A stretch of DNA of 64,000 bases from positions 434,001 to 498,000 of the forward strand of contig NZ_JABFTX010000001.1 in NCBI RefSeq assembly GCF_021404305.1, written 5' to 3'. Below the pieces are notes generated by a model. The model saw only the letters and a program-made list of their open reading frames with translations. It was not told where the DNA came from and searched no databases. Below, one piece after another: positions 35,996-42,291 of this stretch. Position numbers and translations under genes: made by a program. Source of the DNA: Billgrantia ethanolica. Its GTDB lineage: Bacteria; Pseudomonadota; Gammaproteobacteria; Pseudomonadales; Halomonadaceae. Positions within the stretch are counted from its first letter, which is position 1. Each line of letters starts with the position of its first letter.

Positions 35996-36022
35996 CAGGT
36001 CCGCGGCAGTAACGCGGACCTG
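35996..36022 (+). terminator. hairpin just after katG
   Basis: CAGGTCCGCG (35996-36005), loop GCAGTAA, CGCGGACCTG (36013-36022): a perfect 10-bp stem without a T-run, probably protecting the mRNA end or working with the next hairpin. Confidence 0.55.
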
Positions 36023-36037
36023 GTTAAATAATTGACT

Positions 36038-36071
36038 CCGAAGGTTGGTTACCCAGCCTTCGGTTTTTTTT
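36038..36071 (+). terminator. intrinsic terminator of katG
   Basis: CCGAAGG-T-TGG (36038-36048), loop TTAC, CCA-G-CCTTCGG (to 36063), then eight T residues (36064-36071). Confidence 0.9.
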
Positions 36072-36360
36072 GTTCCCCTCATGCTTTCGTTGACGTTGCC
36101 CTAAACGTTTCCCTTGGTTACGGTTAGTAAAAAGTCACAGAAGATGACTAAGCAACCAAGACGTACTCAGGGACTGCCGCATTAGGATGATGCGAATCAT
36201 CATCCATTCTGCCAGCAGGGGCGGTAGCGTGCCCCGACTCCCAACTTCCCCGCCAGACGAAATCAGTCCTATTTACATTTCCCAGTAACTTACTGAATTC
36301 AAATAGTTTCGACCTTGCATGGTATTCTCTGACAATCGATTGATTCAGAAGAGATAACCC
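36072..36360. other. spacer between katG terminator and CSD-DUF1294 gene
   Basis: AT-richer non-coding DNA. I see a short GATGATGCGAATCATCATC inverted repeat (about 36186-36204, GATGAT...ATCATC) and no gene. The promoter of the next gene is not clear. Confidence 0.3.
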
Positions 36361-36975
36361 ATGCGCCATGAAGGCAAACTCACCGAGTGGAACGACGCCA
36401 AGGGCTTCGGCTTCATCACGCCAGCCGCAGGCGGCCCTCGCGTGTTCGTCCACATCAGCGCCTTTCCCCGCGGTGGGCGCCGCCCAACACTCAACGAGCC
36501 GATTACCTACCACCTGACACAGGACAACCAGAACAGACCGAAAGCCCAGAAGGCGCTCTACCTCAAAGCGGCACGTCACGCATCCCCACGCTCCAGAGGG
36601 CTGATGTTGGCATCCGCCATCGCCGCTGCGTTCTTCGCACTCCTGGCAGCCCTGAGCGCTGCTGGCCACACGCCAACACAGCTCATAGCGGCATACGCCC
36701 TGCTGAGCGTGATCACCTTCGCCATGTACGGCATCGACAAAGCCGCAGCGGAAAGGGGCCAGTGGCGAACATCAGAAGCCACGCTTCTCTTCGCTGGCCT
36801 GATAGGCGGCTGGCCCGGCGCGCTGATAGCGCAGCGACTGTTTCGGCACAAAACCAGGAAGCAGCAGTTTCAGGCCATGTTTTGGTGTGGGGTCGTGGTG
36901 AATTGTGGGGTGTTGGGGTGGCTTGTTTATTCAGATGGGGCTGTGAGAGTTTGGGCTGGTTTGGGGTTCGGGTAA
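36361..36975 (+). CDS. cold-shock domain plus DUF1294 membrane protein
   Basis: 204 residues. The N-terminus is a cold-shock-type nucleic acid-binding fold: GKLTEWNDAKGFGFITPAAGGPRVFVHISAF holds RNP1- and RNP2-like strands. After about residue 75 come three to four hydrophobic helices with the DUF1294 core FAMYGIDKAAAERGQWRTSEATL and GGWPGALIAQRLFRHKTRKQQF. The pairing is common in gammaproteobacteria; function unknown. The last 30 residues are encoded by unusually G/T-rich DNA, at the edge of the cassette region. Confidence 0.87.
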   Translation: MRHEGKLTEWNDAKGFGFITPAAGGPRVFVHISAFPRGGRRPTLNEPITYHLTQDNQNRPKAQKALYLKAARHASPRSRGLMLASAIAAAFFALLAALSAAGHTPTQLIAAYALLSVITFAMYGIDKAAAERGQWRTSEATLLFAGLIGGWPGALIAQRLFRHKTRKQQFQAMFWCGVVVNCGVLGWLVYSDGAVRVWAGLGFG

Positions 36976-37115
36976 CAGTAGTCAGGGCTGTGGCGCGTTA
37001 TGATTTTTTGCATTCTGTTCTATTTATTAAGACGCATGCAGTATATTAGTTCAGGAAAAACGCGCACGCGTGCAAATCCTGTATAGGTGGCCTAGCTATA
37101 CTTTGGCGTTTGAAA

Positions 37116-37215
37116 AATCAACGAGTTGGAAGAAATGAAGCGCGTCAGATAATATTGTTGAACGCGCAGGATGGTGCATTGAATATTGGAACGCGCAGTC
37201 CAATCACTGTTGGGC
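37116..37215 (+). repeat. attC-like site 1 (weak)
   Basis: R''-like AATCAAC (37116-37122), TTGGA (37126-37130), TCCAA (37199-37203) and R'-like GTTGGGC (37209-37215). The inner arms GCGCGT and ACGCGC also pair. The outer boxes match only in GTTG/CAAC, acceptable for a site whose halves come from different cassettes. Confidence 0.4.
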
Positions 37216-37288
37216 AGAGAAGGAGCGGAATGACACAGTACTTCACGCCATCGACTCGCGGGATGAGATCTTTTGTCACAACGTTGGC

Positions 37289-37729
37289 TTGGCAGAGGGG
37301 CTTCTTACAGCGGTATCCCTTAGACGAGAAGCCATGCCTGAGCTGAAAGGAATGCGCTCACCGTACGAGGTCTACACGCAAGAGGCCGAGAAGGAGGCAG
37401 TATTTGAGGCCGTGCGAGTGAAGGAGTTTCCGCACGCGCCTTCAAGAATGGGCGCAATCTATCTCTTTGCTTCAGCGGAGGACGCAGCGGCAGCCAACGA
37501 GAAGTGGTGGCAAGGTGCGCGGGTTGTGCTTGCAGCCAGTATCATTGAAGCATCCCGTTTCGGATCTTTTGATGCCGCTCACCTTGATGCGCCGGCTGAA
37601 GGCTGGGATGCGGCGGCGCGCTCATACTGGCGCGGACACTTTACAGAGCAGCCACAGACAGAAGTGATTGTCGAGGGGGTTGTTCAGCTTCATGGCTGGG
37701 AGCCGTACGCGCGTCTCTTAAGTGGTTAA
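37289..37729 (+). CDS. DUF2441-like cassette protein, N-terminus probably frameshifted
   Basis: The open frame gives 146 residues from a TTG at 37289, containing SPYEVYTQEAEKEAVFEAVRVKEFP and IYLFASAEDAAAANEKWW, which resembles DUF2441 proteins. A better ribosome site (AAGGAGCGGA) and ATG at 37230 lie upstream in another frame; reading MTQYF from there and then changing by one base near 37244 gives HAIDSRDEIFCHNVGLAEGLL and joins this frame. A one-base deletion is therefore likely. It sits in a cassette (37210-37807) with a good attC after it. Function unknown. Confidence 0.55.
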   Translation: MAEGLLTAVSLRREAMPELKGMRSPYEVYTQEAEKEAVFEAVRVKEFPHAPSRMGAIYLFASAEDAAAANEKWWQGARVVLAASIIEASRFGSFDAAHLDAPAEGWDAAARSYWRGHFTEQPQTEVIVEGVVQLHGWEPYARLLSG

Positions 37730-37740
37730 TGGAAAGATGG

Positions 37741-37813
37741 GTCCAACAAGTCCATTGAGCGGACGGCAAAAAAGCTCGCGCTTTTCCGCCGCCGCTCATA
37801 TTCGGCGTTAGCC
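37741..37813 (+). repeat. attC site 2
   Basis: R'' GTCCAAC (37741-37747), L'' TGAGCGGACGGC (37756-37767), L' GCCGCCGCTCA (37788-37798) and R' GTTAGCC (37807-37813). The arms pair fully except for one extra base (A at 37763), the extrahelical base expected in attC. The inner part AAAAGC...GCTTTT extends the stem. 73 bases. Confidence 0.8.
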
Positions 37814-37831
37814 ATCAGAGGGACCGTTGAG

Positions 37832-38503
37832 ATGACATTACCGATAGCCAAAAACATTCCAGAGATTGATTTCAATATCGGAGGGCTTCGGAGTCATGCC
37901 ATTCTAAGCGTCTTTGTTGCCGAGCCAGGTCTGTCTGAATCAGATAGGAAGATTCGCGGTTGGTTACTGCACACGGTATTTTCGGCTGCTCGGCACTACT
38001 CAAGAGCACGAGAGCTGGTGGCCCAACAGAATGATGCCGATCAACAACGAGATGGTGGGCTGGTTCTCCATTTACTGGATGTATCGGAGAATATAGAAGA
38101 TTGCGTTACGGGTGTATGTCGATCCTGTATGGCCGTACGAAGAATGGTTGATAAAAGCGAACCATGCAGGAGATTTGTCGAAGCGTATAGTCAGCAAATT
38201 GATGAACTCGCTAAGCTTCGCAATCAGTTCGAGCACATGCATGGTCAAATTGTATCTGGTGAGACGGGGAGTGGCCCGATTACGATGTCTTTATCAGACC
38301 AAGGGAAGAGTATAGGGTTTAGAAAGCTAAAGCTTAATATCGTTTCTTTATATAAGCTAATACATGGTTTGTATCAGGTTGTTGCCAGTATGTACCCATC
38401 GTTTCCAATTAACTCTACTGTGTCTGGTCGAGCATGGGAGCCTAAGAAGCTTACTATGTCTGTCAGTGCAACAGTGATCAAAAAAGGAGAGTTCGATGGC
38501 TAA
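37832..38503 (+). CDS. cassette protein with HEPN-like motif
   Basis: 223 residues, not recognised as a named family. Largely helical from about 40 to 140. The stretch LAKLRNQFEHMHGQI contains R-N-x3-H, the arrangement of the catalytic RX4-6H motif of HEPN ribonucleases, with the usual polar residue after the arginine. That is suggestive only. The stop codon TAA lies inside the attC R'' box GGCTAAC, a classic cassette feature. Codon use and AT content differ from the chromosome. A defence or toxin role is speculation. Confidence 0.65.
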   Translation: MTLPIAKNIPEIDFNIGGLRSHAILSVFVAEPGLSESDRKIRGWLLHTVFSAARHYSRARELVAQQNDADQQRDGGLVLHLLDVSENIEDCVTGVCRSCMAVRRMVDKSEPCRRFVEAYSQQIDELAKLRNQFEHMHGQIVSGETGSGPITMSLSDQGKSIGFRKLKLNIVSLYKLIHGLYQVVASMYPSFPINSTVSGRAWEPKKLTMSVSATVIKKGEFDG

Positions 38504-38581
38504 CCTGGCCAAGCACAGCGACAGCTTTTTTATTGCGGCTTTACCTCCACTACATAGCTGCGCGTGTTGGCAGCGTTAGCA
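38498..38581 (+). repeat. attC site 3
   Basis: R'' GGCTAAC (38498-38504), L'' GCCAAGCAC (38508-38516), L' GTGTTGGC (38564-38571), R' GTTAGCA (38575-38581). GCCAAGCAC pairs with GTGTTGGC with a single unpaired G at 38513, the extrahelical base of a genuine attC. 84 bases. Confidence 0.85.
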
Positions 38582-38605
38582 CTACTGGGAGTATGTGAGT
38601 AATTC

Positions 38606-39436
38606 ATGACTTATTGCGTATACACTGACAAAGAAACATTAGACCCTAGTCCTGAACATATACTCCCTTTGTCACTGGGTGGGCATGATGATTTTGTAAT
38701 TGATGTTGACCGAAAGTTTAACAATGACATTGGCTCAAGAGTTGACGGCAAGCTTGCAAATGATTTTATCGTTTTGTTTGAGCGAGATAGGGCGGGCGCT
38801 GTTGGTCACAGTAAAAAGCATCCAATTCCAACAGTGAAAAATGCCAAGTTAACGGATGGTACGCCTGTTCAGGTTAAGTTTGGTAAGGATGGGCTTTCAC
38901 TTTTCGATCTGCGAGGGAGAAAAAATATAGAGCGTACTGACTCCCGAGCTCATCAATTTCAATGCAGCAATATTAAAATAGATATTGATATAGATCTTAT
39001 GTTTGTTGCAAAGGTGGCGTTGGCTGCTGGCTATTATGCTTATGGCGATGATTTCGTCAAAAATGTGCAAACTGATGAGTTCAGAAAAATTATGAATTTC
39101 GACAAACAGAATTTGCCAACAGATTCTATCGCGCGAGTTTATTCTCGATCTCATGAGCCAGAGGAAGGCGATGATATGATTCATATTCTGAAGATGATGA
39201 CTGAAATTGGTAGCTGTTCCTCTGTAATACTTGCGCCGTCTAGTGAAACTTTTGGTGTCGCAGTATCAATTCTCGGTAAATTCTTAGGTTTCATCAGTGT
39301 CCCTTGTAAATCTAGTAATTTAGTAAATGATAGGGACTATAAATATGGTCATTGTATCTATATTCAAAACGAACAGGTTAAAAGGTTCTCATTGGATTAT
39401 ATAAGGTTGAAGTTGCTTAACCAGCTTGAACAATAG
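38606..39436 (+). CDS. HNH_5-like cassette protein
   Basis: 276 residues encoded by AT-rich DNA. The N-terminus, PSPEHILPLSLGGHDDFVID followed by FNNDIGSRVDGKLANDF, follows the HNH endonuclease type 5 pattern (EH-I-P-LGG ... N-x-GS-vD), but the zinc cysteines expected around it are largely missing (YCVYTDKE keeps one). The remaining 200 residues are not recognised. It may be a degenerate or specialised nuclease. It starts 25 bases after attC site 3; its own attC seems to have been interrupted by the IS remnant that follows. Confidence 0.65.
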   Translation: MTYCVYTDKETLDPSPEHILPLSLGGHDDFVIDVDRKFNNDIGSRVDGKLANDFIVLFERDRAGAVGHSKKHPIPTVKNAKLTDGTPVQVKFGKDGLSLFDLRGRKNIERTDSRAHQFQCSNIKIDIDIDLMFVAKVALAAGYYAYGDDFVKNVQTDEFRKIMNFDKQNLPTDSIARVYSRSHEPEEGDDMIHILKMMTEIGSCSSVILAPSSETFGVAVSILGKFLGFISVPCKSSNLVNDRDYKYGHCIYIQNEQVKRFSLDYIRLKLLNQLEQ

Positions 39437-39504
39437 CGCTAAAAAAGGGCGGTCTCAATGACCAAGTGCAACCCTATTGAAGGGTACCCGGTCCAGCGAC
39501 CGAT

Positions 39505-39709
39505 TGTACAGTGATGGTACTCACCTGACACATGCCCCGTGGGTTCCCTATAGTTAAGCAGTATTTTCTGCCGTTTTCCTGGGCTCCTTCTTCGTCGCTT
39601 TGGGGAGTCCTTTCTTGAAGACGGCATAGGGCGTCTTCCTCTTCATGTTGAGGCCATTGTGGCAATGATGGTTTTCGTTCCACTCCGCCAATAAATCCAA
39701 AGCACCATG
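39505..39709 (-). mobile_element. insertion sequence remnant
   Basis: An end-like sequence, TGTACAGTGATGGTAC then TCACCTGACA (39505-39530), lies just beyond the stop of a truncated transposase frame on the reverse strand. The other end is missing; homology ends near 39709 at the start of the next cassette gene. The element probably destroyed the attC of the preceding cassette. Confidence 0.55.
39554..39709 (-). pseudogene. C-terminal fragment of a DDE integrase-core transposase
   Basis: About 51 residues: ALDLLAEWNENHHCHNGLN followed by MKRKTPYAVFKKGLPKAT and a basic tail ending in TAA at 39554-39556. W-N-x-N-H-x-C-H-x-GL and KTP-AV are typical of the C-terminal end of IS3/IS481-like transposases. 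A stop codon precedes the fragment, so nothing functional remains. Confidence 0.65.
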
Positions 39710-39718
39710 CTAAATCCC

Positions 39719-40315
39719 ATGAACTCATTGAGGTTTATGATGCAAAAAGGTGAAATTCCTTATTGGGGTCAATTGAATGATGCTATTTCTCTTTCACTCT
39801 TTCTGGGTCTCGAAAAAAATAATAAATTTGATTTCGAAGGTGTGGGAGAAGAAAGTTGGTATAAAACACATGGAAAAATCATTGGGCTCTATAACCACAT
39901 CATTGAGATGAGGGACCGCCATAATATACCAAGAACTCATACAGTGTTTGATTGTGGGGGTATGACTGTGACTCTACATAATTTATTGGGTTCACAGGGT
40001 ATAAAGTCTCTTGTTGTAGTTGGTGACGTTCACTATAAGGGGCAAGCATTTTATAATTCCAGTATAAGCGAAATGTTGTTGGAAATAGATCCCTTTACAA
40101 GAAAGAAGAGTGTCAATTCGCACACTTGGCTAATGTTGTCTAACTTCATGGTCGTTGATATGACTATGCGGATAAAGAAAGACTTGAATGATGTTTTTGT
40201 TAATGGGCTAAGCATTGGAGAGCCTCTCATTTTTGATGTCGAGAATCCGCCGATGAATTTTATTTATCGGCCTATGCTGGTTGGGAAGAAGTACCTTGAA
40301 ATAATTAATTCTTGA
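39719..40315 (+). CDS. AT-rich gene, transglutaminase-like candidate
   Basis: 198 residues from the ATG at 39719 (or 202 from 39707). Not a family I can name. The order FDCGGMTVTLHNLL, then VNSHTWLMLSN, then MVVDMTMRIKKD gives Cys, His and Asp at spacings typical of transglutaminase-like and papain-fold enzymes, so that fold is my best guess. The DNA is strongly AT-rich compared with neighbours. Its start abuts the IS remnant, which may have removed its natural upstream region. The following 211 bases (40316-40526) hold no gene or clear attC. Confidence 0.55.
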   Translation: MNSLRFMMQKGEIPYWGQLNDAISLSLFLGLEKNNKFDFEGVGEESWYKTHGKIIGLYNHIIEMRDRHNIPRTHTVFDCGGMTVTLHNLLGSQGIKSLVVVGDVHYKGQAFYNSSISEMLLEIDPFTRKKSVNSHTWLMLSNFMVVDMTMRIKKDLNDVFVNGLSIGEPLIFDVENPPMNFIYRPMLVGKKYLEIINS

Positions 40316-40526
40316 TCTTCATGGTCGATTTTACACTTTTCGCTGCTTCGTTTAATAGTCATGCTGGCGTGGGGGTTTAATGTTTATTGTAATTAATCTT
40401 GCTTTTTCCACCCTGTGGCTCGTTCTTTTCTATGGTTAGCGAGGTCAGCCTATTATTCACACACTTACGTTCTGTTTTAGTGGCTTAGTTGAGTTTTTTT
40501 TGTGTCAATGATGCTAAGGGATTTGG

Positions 40527-41183
40527 ATGTTTAAAGAGCAAGTTATAGACAGGATTGCTAGCGAATTCGGCAGCCCATCACGTGAAACAGAGAAAGTCAT
40601 TGCATGGGATTTTGGAAGAAGTCATGGTGTGGTGGTTCAAAAAGATCAGCCGAATAAGGATGATTTTGCTTTTGTATGGCTACCATATCCTCCTGGCTCT
40701 GAGCCTATCCCGGAAATCGCATTAGAATATACTGCCGAAACTGGTCGGCATAGCAATACTTACCCATCGCCAGGACTTGAAAGAGGAAAGCCGGCACTAA
40801 AGCTCATCATAGCAAGCTCCGAAGAGTTAGATGATTTGATTGTGTACGTCAAAGCATTCAAGTCCTTTAAGCCTCTCCCCAAGTTTAAGGCTAGTCGAAC
40901 ACCGGAATCCCATCTTGGACCTTTGGCCGAAAAAAGCTTGATTCGCGTCGACACAGCGGCAATGCCAAAACCTATGCCAATAAAGCCACGGCGAGAAGCC
41001 ATACCCAGAGCGGTACAAAGAGAGGTGTGGCAAAGGGATGGGGGAAAGTGCGTTGAATGTAGTTCTAACGCAAAACTATGCTTTGACCATATCGTTCCTT
41101 TTTCCAAAGGGGGAAGCAATACAGTTCGGAACATTCAATTGCTATGTGAGAGATGTAACCTGTCAAAAGGCAACAGGTTATAG
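40527..41183 (+). CDS. HNH endonuclease domain protein
   Basis: 218 residues. The C-terminal 55 residues are a complete HNH zinc-finger nuclease: VQREVWQRDGGKCVECSS, then CFDHIVPFSKGGSNTVRNIQ, then LLCERCNLSKGNR, with two CxxC pairs and the catalytic histidine after D. The N-terminal 150 residues are unrecognised and may bind a target. Same strand and composition as the surrounding cassette genes, with AAGGGA before the ATG. A defence-type nuclease is plausible, not shown. Confidence 0.8.
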   Translation: MFKEQVIDRIASEFGSPSRETEKVIAWDFGRSHGVVVQKDQPNKDDFAFVWLPYPPGSEPIPEIALEYTAETGRHSNTYPSPGLERGKPALKLIIASSEELDDLIVYVKAFKSFKPLPKFKASRTPESHLGPLAEKSLIRVDTAAMPKPMPIKPRREAIPRAVQREVWQRDGGKCVECSSNAKLCFDHIVPFSKGGSNTVRNIQLLCERCNLSKGNRL

Positions 41184-41329
41184 GGGCTCATAAGGCGCTG
41201 CTACCGGGAATTTTTCGCTGCCCTCCAACTTCCCCGCTCAGCGGGTGTGAACCTCAAGCCAGCGAATGACTCACCAGCCTAGGCGCTCTTCGCTAGAATT
41301 GCATTTAAAATACGCCAAGGTAGCCACTA

Positions 41330-41561
41330 GTGATCATCCCCCAAGACGGGCGCTTGCAGCTGGATCGCGAGCGCTTGAAGTAGCACCGCAAGCGGCTGGG
41401 CCTGAGTCAGGAGGCGCTGGCCGAGTACAGTTTTGATCGGTGCTTGTGTGTCTCCATCGCGTCCATCAAGCGGGCTTTATCGTATTGCTTGCTATCTGGC
41501 TAAGATCTACGAGGTCGAGGTCGAGGTCGAGGTCGAGGAGCTGTCGGCGGAGGCAGAAGTG
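41330..41561 (+). pseudogene. decayed copy of the STAND regulator N-terminus
   Basis: The GTG at 41330 and the following 130 bases are nearly identical to the start of the intact gene at 42292 (GTGATCATCCCCCAAGACGG in both). Codon 18 is TAG instead of CAG, a deletion follows after ATCAAGCGGGC, and the GAGGTC repeat has four units (41511-41534) instead of two. Only the helix-turn-helix part and the start of the linker are represented. The remaining sequence between 41184 and 41329 holds no gene. Confidence 0.85.
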
Positions 41562-41591
41562 CCCAAGCGTTAGGAGATTTGTAATAAACTT

Positions 41592-42119
41592 ATGAGTGAC
41601 CTGATCGACGCTATTCATAGGCTGCGCTCTCCCCGAAAGCTACTCCAGGTAGCCGAAGCTGCTAAGCAGCGAATGGCGGATCTTGGTTTCTCGTCTGGAG
41701 CCACAGATCTAGTCGGGCAGTACGCAGAGCTGTTAGTTAAAACCCACTTCGGCGCCCGCCGATCAGCTAACTGCACAGCCGGCTGCGACCTTGTAACCAA
41801 CAATGGTCTCAAGATTGAGGTAAAGGGCCGGCTTGCCAGGCGCGATGGCTATGTACCTCGCACAGATATTCGTAGCACCACGGTGGATGGGCACCAATTC
41901 GACTATCTAGTCTATGTTGTGTTTCGGCGAGACTACAGGATCGAACGGGCGTATGGGATCCCCATACATGTTTTTAAGAAGATCGCCTCGCTGGTCCAGC
42001 ACAACAATAGCTTGCCAAAGTGGCGCTTCCGAGCGACAGTCGATTTGCTGGCCGCTCCTGGGGTGGATGATCTCACAGCAGATCTCCAAAAAATCCATAA
42101 AATCAATACTGTGGAATAA
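41592..42119 (+). CDS. PD-(D/E)XK-like nuclease candidate in a cassette
   Basis: 175 residues. YAELLVKTHFGARRS followed by AGCDLVTNNGLKIEVKGRLA shows the E...D...ExK order of PD-(D/E)XK nucleases (acid, then D of CDLV, then EVK). The rest, including RTDIRSTTVDGHQFDYLVYVVF, fits the core strands of such a fold. It lies in a cassette starting at TTAGGA (41570) and ending in an attC at 42194-42247. A group with restriction-type or DNA-repair roles is possible; specific function unknown. Confidence 0.65.
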   Translation: MSDLIDAIHRLRSPRKLLQVAEAAKQRMADLGFSSGATDLVGQYAELLVKTHFGARRSANCTAGCDLVTNNGLKIEVKGRLARRDGYVPRTDIRSTTVDGHQFDYLVYVVFRRDYRIERAYGIPIHVFKKIASLVQHNNSLPKWRFRATVDLLAAPGVDDLTADLQKIHKINTVE

Positions 42120-42193
42120 AGAGCTCGCTGGGGCTAGCGGAATATTCAAGAGAAGGACATGGGCAGCCATAGCCGTAGAGACAAAAGACAACT

Positions 42194-42247
42194 GCCTAAC
42201 CAAGTGCTCAGCCAACGGACCCGCGTACCTGAGCTTGCGCGTTAGTC
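42194..42247 (+). repeat. attC site 4
   Basis: R'' GCCTAAC (42194-42200, perfect consensus), L'' GCTCAG (42206-42211), L' CTGAGC (42229-42234), R' GTTAGTC (42241-42247). At 54 bases it is near the short end for attC. It closes the nuclease cassette 45 bases before the STAND regulator start. Confidence 0.7.
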
Positions 42248-42291
42248 CATACCCCTCTTATGTCCCATAAACGCAGGAAAAGCACCCACCA

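Larger units (their letters stand above)
37116..42247 (+). mobile_element. integron gene-cassette cluster lacking an integrase (CALIN-like)
   Basis: A run of short same-strand genes in AT-richer DNA, separated in part by attC-like sites at 37116-37215, 37741-37813, 38498-38581 and 42194-42247. For three units the cassette's own two core boxes match: GTTGGGC with GTCCAAC (6/7), GTTAGCC with GGCTAAC (7/7), GTTAGGA with GCCTAAC (6/7). Cassettes inferred: 37210-37807, 37808-38575, 38576 to about 39440 (end damaged by an IS remnant), and 41570-42241. The genes between 39719 and 41183 look similar but show no attC. No integrase gene is in the window. Confidence 0.65.

Noticed and set aside
40430..40445. 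GTTAGCG in the spacer after the transglutaminase-like gene as an attC core
   Set aside because: No AAC-type partner box or pairing arms within 150 bases.
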